Notes: generated by a model not told the origin, from the sequence alone. DNA of 64,000 nt from Bugula neritina (GCA_964035545.1 OZ037766.1:27692173-27756172), one strand, 5' to 3'. Counted from the stretch's first letter, positions 20,739 to 34,101 are shown. Numbers and translations: made by a program.

Positions 20739-21104
20739 GTTTTATCTAAGAAACCAGAAAATTAATTTAAAAACAACCACTCACACAAGTATAACTGGAA
20801 ACAACATATTCCTAATAACATGTGAAAGCCAGAACTGCAACATTTAGCTTTAGGTTAAGCAGATAAGTTAAAGTCATAGCCCATAAACATAAGAGTATGA
20901 CTGTGTGATATCACAGAGTGATCACATATGACTGATTATGAATTATGACAGTCACAGTGAAGTATGACGATGACTATCACTATCAGTATCAATATAATAT
21001 TAAGTATAATTCTTACTCAATCAATAGTTTTACTTGACAACTTCGTTTCCTATTAGACAATTAGTATTTAATTTAGGAAAAATAAAAATGTGTGAAGTGA
21101 CCGT

Positions 21105-21345
21105 GATGATCATAATCATAACGATAATCATAATCATAATATTAATTTTATGATTTATCATCATGGTTATCACACTTCACAGTCACCGCATCTTCATTTT
21201 GATACGATATTTATATTGATAATCGTAATGATAATATTATTATTAATAATAAAATTAATCATGATAATCATAATCATAATGATAATCATAATCTGTGATT
21301 AATCATAAATGATAATCATAATGACTTTATGATAATCACATTGAT
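21105..21345. repeat. (ATAATC)-type cryptic repeat
   Basis: Clusters of GATAATCATAATCATAAT with interspersed ATTATTATTAATAAT and the reverse-complement GATTATC words; AT-rich, self-complementary simple sequence. Confidence 0.85.
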
Positions 21346-21723
21346 ATCAAATTAAAGTTCAAAAACATAATACTAATGGTAAATTTGTTAACACTAAACT
21401 AAAACTAATACTAGCAATTATACATTAAGTTTAATACTTATACATACACTATAAGTTTAGACTATAGCCATTAGTTATACTAATAATTATACGAATATTA
21501 AAATTTAAGTGTAACTGTAACACCAAGTTAGCGTTAAAAATAGCGCCATGCAAGGGTACAGCCAATCACTATTCTGACAGGTTTTTTGCTTAAAATGGAA
21601 ACGCTCGTTCATAACATAGCGCACACGTAGAAAAGCTGGGTGTCCCTAAAAGTTACATCAAAAATATCAGGATTATAGGCAATATTGTACTGATTGAATT
21701 GAATTGTTTGATAAGCAGCGTCG

Positions 21724-21836
21724 AGTTGGGGGTGACCGAGTGCAGTAGTTTGCAGTTCTCGAGTTTGAAGTTCGGGGTTTAATGAACCCCCAACTCTAAA
21801 CTCGAGAGTCCTAAACCACTGCACCGCCCCCCAACT
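21724..21836. repeat. Inverted pair of tRNA-like SINE heads (hairpin)
   Basis: Two arms of about 54 bp (21724-21780 and about 21783-21836) are reverse complements at roughly 80 percent identity with almost no loop. Read on minus, the right arm contains GGTGCAGTGGTTTAGGACTC (an A-box-like tRNA D-arm) and then a GGGGGTTCATT (B-box-like) segment, so each arm looks like the 5' half of a tRNA-derived SINE. Confidence 0.6.
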
Positions 21837-22786
21837 TACAACTGCTTATAAAGCAAATGTACTGAAGAAAAGATAACTCTTGCCGGAACTGAAAACCATT
21901 ATTATTTTATTCCATGTTACAATTATTACACTTAAAAATATCAATAATGTTATATTTCTGATGAGATGTTTGAAATTGAATTAAAAATATGTTCTTTGTT
22001 TTCTCAAAGGTCCTAGATGCTATTTACTTGGTGGTAACAACTAATAGCTACGAACTCTAGTTACCAATAAAAGTCAATTGTTTTTATATTTCTATTTAAC
22101 TCCTAACTGTAAAGTTCTAAAGCTATTTGAATATTAAAACAAAAAGATAAGTTGCAGAATTTAAAAATATCAGTTAGTAAGATGTATAAGTGATCGGTAT
22201 GCATGCTTATGTGAGCAATGCGTTATTATTTATTTAAGATAAATGATCCAACATACAATAGATGATCAACTTTAGTGAGTTTATCGTAGGTGAATAAATA
22301 GATGGTCTCTTCACAGTCTGTTTTACCTGAATTATTATTATAACTTCACTTCTGTTTTGGTGGTGAAAAACCAGCAGGCCTATTGTATTTATAGTGAACC
22401 CTAAACATACACTTGAAATCCTCCCCACAATGACTTATGACAATTGACTTTATGATTGAACAGGCAAAAGTCACTTTAACTTCAAGTTGAAGTAAACTTT
22501 GTGTAGAAATTGCTATGGCATAATGTGTTTGCTTGAATATAATGTTTTTCTTTGGAGAAATATTCTCTCACGGTAGTTTCATCCAATGTGTCCCGTTCAT
22601 TAACGCTATAATCTGCAATCTATTGCATCACTGCCACATATCAACATGCTGACATGTTTATATGACAAATGAATGACAGGGACATGATAGTACCCTAGCT
22701 GACAGCGAGGTCAAGTCCTTGCAGATATAAGTTGCAGCATAGCAATTCAGTCAACTTTTAGCAAGATAAAGGTGTAGCTCTAAAAC

Positions 22787-25700
22787 ATGGAGACTGGCAT
22801 AGACAGTGATCTAGGTAATGTTCACTGTTACATATGTATCATGACTACAGTTTATCACTATCAGTGTAACTTATTTATAAGTTCAACCAGGCCTATCAAC
22901 TCAATTTGTCATATAGCACTAGATCATTTTTAAGTTCATCAACTGAATATATCTGAATGCATGCAAGATTCTTCACTTCACATCTTTCTGGTACTTTTAC
23001 TGCAGACAGTGTGTTTAAACTGAGCGGAGATGGCAAGTTCACAGTGACACCAGAAGTACTGGATAGCTACAAGAAGCATGGCTATATTATAATCAGGTAT
23101 GTTTATACGGAATTTACAAATCAGCTATAACTAAAATATACTTAACTCAACAATACTCCAGATATTATATTTTATATTTTTCACATCCCTATTATTCATA
23201 TACTGTTCTTCAAACTAACTATAGTCCTATGACTTACAACAAACACTAGATAAGCACAAAGAGAATAAATGCACTCTCCTCTTGCCTGCGTTACTCAAAC
23301 CCTTTTCTATAAGATAATATATATGTCCCCCTCTCTCCCTCCACCCCCAACCACTACTAGTCCATCCATTACAAAAAAACTGCCTCAAATACCTTTTCAC
23401 CAATGTCTGTAGCATAGGTTAGAATTAAAGAGTCACTTTGTGATTGCTATCCTATGCAATGGCAAGATGCTGACGATAAACTCTTGCTGAATCACGTTAT
23501 TATTTAGTACATAAATAGTGTTGCCAAGTGTAGTAAATGTGACTGTTTGTTGCCAGAGGCCTGTTGACAGCCGAAGAGAGCTCTCTTGTTGAAGAAGGTT
23601 GGAATGTTGACCCCCATCTGCAGCCCCGAAAGTACCTACAAGCTGATGGTGAGTCATTTTGACGTGACACATACTATGGTTAGTTATTCTTGCTAATAAG
23701 CCACAGGCACTTCTCATACCATTCAATGTTTTATACCATATAACAGAAGCAATTCTAGAAATTGAATATTGAATGAGTACTGAATGATGGTTTTTGTATA
23801 TGCATTCTTATAAATGATAGATATTGATAAATATATATTATAGGTATATATAGTTATAGATGTCCACTAGCATATAACAATGTTTAACTCATAGTTTAAC
23901 TTTACTTGTAAATAACATTAATGGAGGTGAGCAAGTAGATTATAGGAGATAAAAATGCGCAACTACACCCAATATGGCTGAGGTGTACAAAGAGCATCAC
24001 ACTGCAGCTATTTATATAATTGTACCTCTAATTTAGTAACTTTCCCACTATTAAAGTTCTATAGTGTTAGTCTTACATTTCACCAACTAAAATTTAGTAT
24101 AGTTATATAACAGCTTTTCACCAACTGAAATGAGAGAAGGTACATTAAGTAGCCACTCAAGCTATTATACTAAATGCTACATGCCCTGTAATCTCCAAAT
24201 TCGCAGACAAAGGAGACCTGATGGAACTTGCTGTCTGGGACGATGCTTCTAATGATGCCACTGGGTTAGTAGCTAGAAGTGAGAACTTGGCGGGAACTGT
24301 TGAGAAGGTTTGTGAGGACTTTACATGTATCATATAATATTATCTCATTCCTGCTACAGTCTGCACCTTTACTCTCACAACATTTTTTCTGAAACCAGTG
24401 GTCTACCAGGTCACTGAAGGTCGTCTACAAGGTCAAACATTGAAAGCATTTTTTAAAACTTGAGAAAACAACAACTTGCCAAGGATCTATGCTATCTTGA
24501 GATAACTTATTCACTACAAATCTAGCATTTTTAAAGCAAATTTTCAAATAGGTTTGATATTACAACTCATTTTAGCACTAGAGGTGATAATGTAGTGGAA
24601 TAGATGTACCAGTGTATCATCTTTAACAAACATAAAGCAGCATATTTTAAAATGTTGGTGGCATAGTAATCAAAAAAGCCATGTCTTCACTTTACTACAT
24701 TTCTTTAAGAAACTTTTTCTTAGTCCAAGTATAATTGTGACTATAAAGTTGACCTTAACTCTGTAACATTGTTCACATTATATAGCAGAAGTCTTAGTGA
24801 TATTCAAACTATTATATAAGCCTAATTAATGCATCTAACCAATGCACTGGTTATCCCTACATTCTTGGCTATGCTGCCAAAAAATAATTATATATTAAAA
24901 CTCTGTTTGATTTTATCAAAAGATGTTAGCTAATCTTTTAATGTAGCTTCTGGGTGATGAGGTTTACCATTATCACTCTAAATTTCTATGTAAGCCTCCG
25001 AAGACTGGAGGCTCATTTATCTGGCACCAAGACTACGGGTGGGTTATAAGCTATGCTCCACACATATATTAGTAAAGATAACATATTGTAAATTAAGTTC
25101 AGTTAAAGGATTGCTCTATCTTAGTTTATTGCAATCACATTATAATTATGAACTATAATCTAATGTGTATGCAAACAATTGTGACTTTGCAAAGGGATAT
25201 ATGCCTAGAAAACAGCTTTTCAAAATTCCAATTTTGAGGGAGGTAAAATTTTCAGCCATGAAAAAGAATAGCCTAATACGTGCCGTGTGAACGCCAGTAA
25301 CTATGCTGCCCGTGCTAACTATAACGCTAGTATTCAAGGTTGCTGAGCGCAACATCAACCAATAACGCTCAAGCAGTTACAGTGCGCTATATAGGTCAGC
25401 TTTGGTGTGCCCGTAATATTGCACAATCTGACCTAGTTTAGATCGATCGCAGGCATCCATCCTAAAGAATGCATGTTTTTGCAATGCTTTTTTCTATGTT
25501 TACAAGCAAAATATTGTAATGGATTTTAGATTATGTTATTATCGAAAGGATAACTCTTTGTGGCTTACTCTCTATACGCTGGGCATAATGGCTATAAGTA
25601 CTGGAGATCAATTATCATAATAGCTGACAATTGGAATGCGTACAATCTGCTGGACAATTATTGCTAGCTACTAATGCAGGCAGTTAAACAAGGCAAGACT

Positions 25701-28700
25701 AGTTAAATGGAATCGACAACTGTAGGAGGCGTAGATGGTTTGCACTGGCAGTTAGCTGCTTAGTAGCAGATGCTAGTGTTATGCTTATGGTGATGGAGTT
25801 AATTAGTAGCGACAGAGACGACTCGGCGTAGACTGTTACCCGACAATATCTTACAGTCGACAGTGGCACCACTAACGCTAGCCAATCAGGACAGTCACAC
25901 TAATTGATAGCAGGTGGAGCTAGCTACTCGTAGTTGCAGTGCGCTGAGTAGCTAGCCGGCAGAGCAGCTTGGGACTTCATTTAGAGTAGTTGTGTATTAA
26001 AGCTCGCTAATTATGTAATCGTTTTCTATTCATGCTAGCAGTAAATAACCTTCTTGTATTTGTGTAAATAATAAAGTATCTTATCGTAAACAACCTGGTG
26101 CAGTGGCTTTGATTAAGTAGACCCACACATAATAATAGTGAACTGGCAAAATTCACTACAATATGGCCTAATGTTATCACATACATGTTACTTAACATGT
26201 CAAAAAACTATATATTGAGATAATTCACATTTGCACTTCTATAAATATACAAATTACGAGCTGAAAAATCACATCTCACAGTCATATTTCTATAGTTATT
26301 CATTTGTATAATCACGTGACCAGCAAGAATGCTGGCGCTGTTACGTCACATTTCCCAGCTCATTTCAAAATCGGCGTTTTGGCTGTTACCAATCTACACC
26401 CTCAACTACATTCACCCAGCAACAAAATGTCAAATAGGCCTCCCACAGGGGAGTGTGCTATCTCCACTTCTCTTTATCATATACATCAGAGACATGCTGT
26501 CAAGCATAGACGGTACAGGATTACAATATGCCGATGACTGCACTGTTTTGATGACTGGAAAAGACTCTTCAGAACTACAGATAAAAATTGAGAACAACTG
26601 CCAACGGATACAAACCTGGATGGATCGGTGGAACCTACTCATCAACTACCAGAAAACAGAAATTGTGGTATTTAATGGAGATATTACACCCCCAATTATA
26701 AATGCTAACACCATACAAATTTCCACCTCCTCCAAGGTTCTTGGTATAACTGTTGATGACCATCTAACCTTCGAAAAACAGTACAGCACAAGTACTAAAT
26801 GTCTCACTCAACGTATGAATATGCTGAAACCATTTATCTACGCTGGGCTTAGCCCAGACACCTCAAAGAAAATTCTCACACAAGTGATCATGCCAAAAGC
26901 TCTCTACGCGCCTCTCTATGGGACTACAAAACCAAGATCTCCCTGCACACTTATATCAAACTGCTACTCGGAGCTCACTACAACCCTCCCACCGAATCAC
27001 TACACTTGTTGGCAAACATGCCACCAGTAAACCTTGTATACACCAAAGAAAGATTGCAATTAATCAGAGGATTGGTAAAAACTGATAACGTATCCATGCT
27101 CTCGGACACACCTCGAAGCGCAATTACCCTAAAGTTCATGTCAGACATAAAGAAACTGGTCCACCGGACAATTAAATTAACAGATCTACAACCAGTAGAT
27201 CTTACAAGGCACAAGATCACCAACTGCATACAAAATGAATGGACACGCCAATGGAATGCACAGCTCGCAACTGGGATGTGCCCATATGGCATACTCTCTG
27301 TTCTGGAACCGGAACATTTGTTTCACAAACCACTACCATTGAACAACAGGAGAAAAGATGTTGGGGCATTATGTGATCTTCTCACTGGTCACAGCAGGCT
27401 CCTTTCTTTCCAATACAGGATAAATCTTACATACACCCCAGTATGTACTTGTTTCACAGTTGGTTTAAGGTCATACTTTTCATTTTCTGGCTCTTTGCCA
27501 GGTGCTTTATGTTCTATATGAACAATGTTCCACTGATAGCTCGAACAGGTTGAATGTCACAGGAACAAAAAAAATATGAAAAGATAAAGAAACTTATGTT
27601 CTCCAATATACTTTTTTATTTTTTTCAAAAGCCAATTCATGTTTAAGTTATAGCTTGTTGAAAAACATAGTCCCCCTTCCACATTCTTTTCAATTTATAC
27701 GCTCCTGACTTGTTATTGTGTCTCAATATGCCTTGTATTTGAGTGCTTGTTAGTCTCGCTTCACTAACTTTTCCTATACTTCACAAGTGCCAGTGCTGCT
27801 GGCTCAAAAGCTAAATGTTATAAACTGTCAGCTAAAACCCAATCTTGTGTTCCTAGGTTGGTTGGCCTAAATAAAACAATAGTCAAATCATGATTTCATG
27901 TTTTAAAAATTTACTCTATTCTAACCTGCTGCCTAGCTAGTTCTATTTTTGATGTATAATTACAAAATTTGTGATACATTTTTTTGGCAACCATGTGATT
28001 TATAAAATGCAGTAATGGTACTTATAATATTATATTATTGTCATTATAATATATTATATAGTATTATGTGTGTTTTTATTATACTGCATAATATCTATTT
28101 TATTATTGTTGTTGCGCAAACAAGTGCAATTAACCTAGTTTTCAAAATGTACCTCTAAATTATCAGAATATCAGTTTAGATATTTTCATGCTTTGTTAGG
28201 TAAACCTAAAAAAAGAGGCTGTATTCCTAAAGTAAAGGGTGTTGAACTATGAACTATATTAGATTAGCCACTCTGCTACCAAGTGCATCAGTATAATATT
28301 ATATGAATAGCTCTGATGCTTTGTCTCCGGTGGCTGGCTGCGATATGATAACTTGGCCAACTTCCAAGAGTTTAAAATTGGCGCAATTATTCAAGAGGTT
28401 ACATACTGCACAGAGCTAGCAGTGATAGTAACCTTGCTATTGGCAGTATTTATTACAGCTGCCAGCATATAAGCTGCATTGTAGTATGTGTTTGGGTAGG
28501 CTACAAAAACCAAATTTTGCTCCATAATATATAATAAACACAGTGCAGCAACATAATTTTTAGTTTCAAACTACATTGCCACCCTTACATGAGCTGTGGG
28601 CTTCATAAAGATTCATATGATTAGAGATTTATGCTATAGGCTAGCTATGATGAAAATAACACACCATTGTCAAAGTTAACTTCAAGTATGTTGTTTTCCA

Positions 28701-31700
28701 GAAACTCAGTAATGTCCATTTATCTCTCGAATACAAATACTTATGTAATAGCATACAGTTTAAGTTTTATTTTAGAGCACATCTGCAAACTCTACAATAA
28801 GAGCTTGCTTTACCAGTCTATTTCAGACCTGTTTTTGTAGCTAGTAATACGCAAGCTACTTATTTTTAAACTTTTGGGTTATTTGTTCAAAACCATTTGC
28901 TTTGACTGCTATCAACATGAATTGACAGCCTAATAATTATAACCCATTTGCGCGCGAAATATTTATGTAATGATAATGACTCAAATAGTGCGCGTCTTTG
29001 AAAGATGACTGCGTGGTCCAGAGGTTAGAGGCGTCAGCAACAAGTTGGTTGGTCATGGTTCAACCCTGTTTTGTTGCAATTTTTTTTGTCAACTTATGCA
29101 AATCCTACGCATGTATAATAAATATGGCTATAATTGTAAAGTTTTTTTTTAACTTTTGTTCAACAGTAAGACAACATACATGCATAATAATTAGATACTG
29201 AACACTAGACTAAACCTTAAATTGATTTTATAGAATACAATGTACTTAAAATAATCATATGTGAATTAGAGAAACTGAAAGTATACACCTGCTGCGCTAT
29301 AGACAGACCTTTACTGACAAGACTGCAAAGTGAAGTGATTTAGCTGAAATTAACTCTGCCAAACAAACAAAGAATTATGTTGTGCTGAGGCATTTTCAAT
29401 ATATTATTGTAACATAGTGAGATGATTCAGCTAAGTGCTAATGTAAAACAGGGAACATTATATTGGCAGAAATCCAATAGATTGCCAATTTGTGCGAGAG
29501 GGTACTATATGTTATTGTGATAGCGCAGAGCGGCAAACGTACTAGGAATGTTATAATTAGTCACAGGAGCGTAGCTAGAACCACCATATGAAGAATTTAG
29601 AAAATTGCAGTGAAACTTGCAAAATGGTGTATGTTTTTACCAAATTGTGAAGAGCATAAACAGAATTTCAAAAAACAAAGAAAGTATATTAGAGAAAACA
29701 TATCAAGGAATGTCAAGTTTAACTTTTAGACTTTATAAAATAAATCCCCTGTGCTACAGCAGTGGAACATGGAGGGTGTAAAATTTTACTTATTATGCAA
29801 CAACTTTCTCAGAAAATTTTTTATTGAAAAATTAAAAAAGTATATGAAAGAGGAATGCAAGAGCTATCTTTTCATGTCAAATTTGTTAACGTGAGACAAA
29901 AACTGTTCGAGCTATCCCCTGGAAACCGTTTATATATAACATAAAGCAGTGCTTGAATCTGGAAACTAATGACCTTAAACTAACTGTGTTAATAGAAGAA
30001 GAAACAGCATATCACTACATGTACTTGTGTGCAGACTATGATGTCGCCAGAGCTCATACTAACCCCTCCACGGATAACTGGGAATCAGTCATTTCATTCT
30101 TAAACCTCACTAGAAGACTGATGTTCTAATTACCCAGAACAGATGACAACCAAGGCCAGGCTATAACACTCATACACTCAATATAATACTCAATACAATC
30201 TTTATTTTCAAGCATCATACTGTATTTATATAATAATATTATATGTACCTTATAATATTAAAAACAAAACAAAAAAAACTGTTATACTAATATAATTGTA
30301 TTGTTTATACATTCGAAAATATTAACTTTCATCTTTGCCTGCAAATAGAGGTATTTTCTTTTTTTCTTGTATTATTTTATCAATAAAGAGTTCATCATCA
30401 TCACACCCTCAACTTCAACTAACTTTTTCTACCTTTGGTCAAAGGATTTTTGTCAATGCATGCTTAGAAAAACACAATATTATGTGTGTTTGACCTAAAT
30501 GGCCATTTATTAGACAAGATAGAGCAATCCTTTAAGGCCTTAGAGTTAAAACATGCAAATTTAACATTACGGTTTTGTCATCACTATTAGTCGGCAGAGT
30601 CAGGGGAGTTTGTCCAGAGAACTGTTAAATGTTTTCTGTCCTGCATGCTACACACATATTGTATAGTATTTAGTCATGAGATTAGTAAACTGTTTATACA
30701 TTTTCATTACAGTGTTCTGTATTTCTCATTTATAATGTAAACCACGTATAAACCATTACTCACCAGCTTACATATGTTGACAGTAACTCTAATGGTGGTT
30801 AGGAAAGTTTGAAAATAAGTGATGTAACTTGTCTTTAATTGTATCATTGTGTATAAATTAAAGCTAAAACAATATGAAATACACGCATTGTTTTATATAT
30901 ATTGTAAAGGAAGGACAACTCCTAAATCACAACTTCTCCTGCTATTTTAAAATCTCCTGCAGTAGAATATCTTTATATACATAAAATATCAAGCTTTTAG
31001 TATATCACATAGCTGTGCTTTAATAATGTCAACACCAAATTCTTTATCTTTTAGAGAATAGTATGTTTATACTGCTGTGTAGCTCATGATATATGTTATT
31101 TTTTCACTGTACATGTTTTTACATAATTTACTATAATATTAATATAATATGTTGATTTATATTTTGTAACTCAACAGCTACTGGTATCATAATAGCCTCC
31201 ATTTTCCAGATGACATGTGCACAGCTTTCATAGCTGTTGATGATATCAGACTAGACAATGGATGTCTTAAGGTATTTTCATTTCCCATACTATAACTGTA
31301 TAACAATATAAATTACACATATCAAGTTTTTTGATAATAAATTGAATTATTTGGAATTATATTTTTCTCTGTGCAATAAAAAATATTTGTCAAAACTAAA
31401 AAAATTTATACAAGAGGTTTTACATCCAATCTGCTATAACAAAAAACAACTACTTTGGCCAAGACATGTAATATAATATTATAATATTATATAATTATAT
31501 ATACTCTTTGCTTTCCAACTACTATACCCATAATACATACTCTTTGCTTGGTATAGATCATTCCAGGTTCCCACAAATGTGGGAGACTAGAGCATCTGAA
31601 ATATGATGATCAGATTGAAGCTGACTTGGAAAGAGTGGAATATTATAAGGAGAAGTTGGGTGAGATGGGATTACAATTTACAGTGTGATTTAGAGGAGTT

Positions 31701-33468
31701 GGTATGAGTTTACAAAGTATGGTACTGCACTAGTCTGGGCATGTGTGTATTAGTTACTACACATAGTATATATGGTATATGTGTGTACAGTATATGCTAT
31801 ACACAGCTTATGCTATGCACAGTATGTGCTATACACAGTATATTGTGCTACTCACAGTATATGCTACTCACAGTATACGCTATGCACAGTTTGTGCTATA
31901 CACAGTATATGTTATCCAGTATATGCTATACACAGTATATGCTACTCACAGTATATGCTACTCACAGTATATACTATGCACAGTGTGTGCTATACACAGT
32001 ATATGTTATCTAGTATATGCTACACACAGTACATGCTATATACACAGTATAGGTGCTAAAAGCATATAAATGCTTTTTATAAGTACACACATTTGTAGCA
32101 ATATTTACTTCAGTTGTGTTTTTAATACAAAATAGACTAGTTCTTATATTTATCTATAAATTATATTTTAATTAGAAAGATTAGACTATAAATAGAAAAA
32201 CATGCAGTACTAATCTATACCATGTAAAACTACTATACTGTATAACTATATACTACTATTTTACTATATTGTTATTATATTATGTTATAATATCATTATA
32301 ATACTGTTATTTTGTCCACATTTAACACAAATAAGCGCCTTAAATTGAAAAAAAATTCTTCCTGGTGCAATAACCTCTCTAGTATAATTATACTGCTTTG
32401 ACATCATTTGTAAAGTATTTATGAAATATACCAAACATTTATTTGTTTATTTTCTGAAAGTATTTGTTTACTTAATTGTTTACCTGCACAGGTGTTAAGG
32501 AAGTTGTGTTAAATAAAGGAGATGTTTTGATATTCCACTCCAACATCCTCCACAGAAGTGACAAGAATGACAGTGACAGGAGGAGGCTGGTGCTTGCTAT
32601 AGCTTATAACACTAAGAGAAACAACCCGACTAAGCCTCACCACCACCCACAGTACAAGGAGATGCCTAAAGTATGCTGTCTGTAATATTACACTTGCTGT
32701 TACCAGATCAGTGTATATGCAAAGAAGCCTTTGCTATAACCCTCCTAGTTATCTTAAACACCAGTATTATATACATTATAATAGTATTCAGATTTATTAT
32801 ATACTAGTTTTAACAAATGCAAGGAAGTTTTTTATTTTAGTTATACTTTAAATACCATTATTGTTATTATATACATTATCATGCATGTTATTGTGTTAAG
32901 CCAATTGGCTTAATAAGTTGGATGCTACCGGAAACTACTCTTTTGAACAAATTGTTGGATGCTGTAGTTTGTTGAAAAACTGATTCTATTTAATGTCTAC
33001 TCTTAGAAAACCACTTCATGTAATTGCTACTAAATAGATAACAATAGATGGGATTTTATCCACTCATATATTGCAAGGAAACCTTTTTAACCATCCCATC
33101 ATTTGTTATAGCATGAAATTTAGCATGTAACTCATTTGACTAAATTCTAAACCTGTAAGTCACCATAAAACTACTTTTACAAATAAAGTTAAATTGACTA
33201 ATTATATAACCATCACCTACAAACTTACTGTTGGAATAAAATAGTTTTACTCTGCATATGTGGAAAGACAGTGTAAAAATTAAAGCAAATATGTAACTCT
33301 ATACATTATTATATTACATATATATCATAAATTATACAATTTTAGGTGACTAATGATGCGTTGCTAGAGTGGGGTAAGACTAAGATATGGGACAGCACTA
33401 AAGTTTTCTACGATTCTCGAATATCAAAAAAACACATGGACACAATTAAAGAGAAACAAGTAAAGTAG
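22787..33468 (+). CDS. Phytanoyl-CoA dioxygenase (PhyH) family Fe(II)/2-oxoglutarate oxygenase, complete
   Basis: Nine exons: 22787-22814, 23006-23096, 23557-23648, 24207-24307, 24947-25038, 31178-31271, 31557-31659, 32492-32670, 33346-33468 (TAG). All junctions are GT-AG with matching phases; 300 aa. PhyH-family fold: iron ligands are His131 and Asp133 (WHQDYGYWY) and distal His221 (ILHRSDKND). Arg232, eleven residues after the distal His, fits the 2-oxoglutarate-binding Arg (the same spacing as H264/R275 in human PHYH). The pieces [22 protein letters not shown] and [15 protein letters not shown] are characteristic of the broad animal and bacterial PhyH branch often auto-named hypophosphite or proline hydroxylase-like; the real substrate is unknown. 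No peroxisomal PTS2 or PTS1 is evident (C-terminus KQVK), so a cytosolic enzyme is likely. Intron 5 (25039-31177) holds a large nested transposon complex. The exon 1 start is the only in-frame ATG before the first donor. Confidence 0.92.
25640..26130 (+). other. LTR-like stretch of unclear origin
   Basis: This stretch has features seen in LTRs: TGTAGGAGGCG near 25721, AATAAAG near 26070, then a CTGGTGCAGTGGC segment near 26095 that could be a primer-binding region. I find no second LTR or internal gag/pol, so this is weak. Confidence 0.2.
26325..27450 (+). pseudogene. 5'-truncated, frameshifted non-LTR retrotransposon (LINE) reverse transcriptase
   Basis: The frame from about 26329 encodes the middle of a LINE reverse transcriptase: [17 protein letters not shown], then the catalytic YADD box ([10 protein letters not shown], about 26525), then [13 protein letters not shown] of the thumb. 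Near 26915 the frame shifts by one base and continues in another frame ([20 protein letters not shown]) to about 27445, through the Cys/His-rich C-terminal part ([12 protein letters not shown]). The endonuclease and the RT fingers are missing upstream. The match is to a Jockey/CR1-like LINE. The copy is dead and is interrupted by about 2.5 kb before its C-terminus reappears at 29985. Confidence 0.85.
27451..29984. mobile_element. About 2.5-kb insertion splitting the LINE
   Basis: LINE coding similarity stops near 27445-27450 and resumes near 29985, so this interval is a later insertion. It is AT-rich and has no coding similarity I recognise. It contains a tRNA-like SINE head at 29003-29085. 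Exact borders and target duplication are not resolved by eye. Confidence 0.45.
29003..29085 (+). repeat. tRNA-derived SINE-like head
   Basis: GCGTGGTCCAGAGGTTAGAG resembles a tRNA D-arm/A box, and GGTCATGGTTCAACCCTG further on resembles a T-arm/B box. They are tRNA-spaced and followed by a T-rich run. Not a foldable functional tRNA. Confidence 0.5.
29985..30405 (+). pseudogene. C-terminal remnant and 3' end of the split LINE
   Basis: From about 29985 a frame reads [20 protein letters not shown] and ends NLTRRLMF at a TAA near 30129. This matches the HYLC-ECxxxxxAR tail of Jockey/CR1-type LINEs interrupted at 27450. The 3' UTR ends with AATAAAGAGTTCATCATCATCAC near 30381-30403, a short trinucleotide tail typical of such elements. 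Confidence 0.7.
31745..32055 (+). repeat. About 15-bp minisatellite (CAGTATATGCTATAC) in dioxygenase intron
   Basis: Around twenty imperfect copies of CAGTATATGCTA(T/C)(A/T)C(A/T)CA in the intron after exon 31557-31659. Open frames across it are artefacts of the period. Confidence 0.92.
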
Positions 33469-34101
33469 TTGTACCAACTATTTTCCAATGCGTCGGTGAA
33501 TGTATAGTAGCTATATATACTTTATATAGGCTGCAATTTTACCTTTGAAATTCTATTTTAATTTATGTTATTTTATTTTTTATTACTTAATACTTTTTTA
33601 TTATGCAACTTTTCTGCTGCTCGCACCTGACATTTAACTTGTAGACTTAATACTTTTATGATTTGTTATATGAAACGGAATTATGTTATGTATTTCTTAC
33701 TTTTGCTATATAAATCAAATTTGTAAAATATAAAAAGCTATTAAACTTTCCATACTGATTTGCACCAATTACTATTCCCCAACAGTAAAATGATTTAGTA
33801 CGTGTCATCATTATTATTACCATTTCGAAAATGCATATGCGTCACAATGGAGAACCATTGTTCTTGCTCATAAAATATCTTTACAATTATCTAAAAAGAA
33901 ATATTTCGAATGATGATGTTGATTCTGCTTTTGCTACGCATGATTCAACTTCTCTTTCAATCGTGGCTGGCAAACATGTACTTTATCATTCAGTGTAATC
34001 TAACACTCAACTAGAGTTTGAAGTAGAACCATGATAATGCTAAATCTTATAGGTTATAGAATATAGAGGGTATAGTCTTAGATATGCTCACCCAGCATCA
34101 T

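Larger units (their letters stand above)
20739..22786. other. Divergent intergenic region between KIF4 and the dioxygenase gene
   Basis: Two kb separating two divergent start codons, so it should hold both promoters. The KIF4 ATG is at 20738-20736 on minus. On the right a weak GATATAAG TATA-like sequence lies at 22724-22731, about 60 bp before the dioxygenase ATG. In between are an ATAATC-type repeat and an inverted SINE-like hairpin, listed separately. No additional gene seen. Confidence 0.55.
25107..30531. mobile_element. TTAA-flanked TIR element (5.4 kb) in dioxygenase intron 5
   Basis: A perfect 16-bp terminal inverted repeat, AGGATTGCTCTATCTT, lies at 25107-25122 and in inverted orientation at 30516-30531. 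It is flanked on both sides by TTAA (25103-25106 and 30532-30535), as expected for a TTAA target duplication. No transposase ORF is visible between the ends. The interior holds a 5'-truncated LINE plus further insertions, so the original element was probably small and non-autonomous and grew by nested insertion. The TTAA target is typical of piggyBac; the terminal TTAAAGGA also recalls T2-type MITEs. Superfamily not settled. Confidence 0.6.

Noticed and set aside
26978-27292. Minus-strand 104-codon ORF
   Set aside because: Antisense to the LINE reverse-transcriptase remnant.
31741-32069. Three overlapping Tyr/Cys-rich ORFs
   Set aside because: Frames through the 15-bp minisatellite in a dioxygenase intron.
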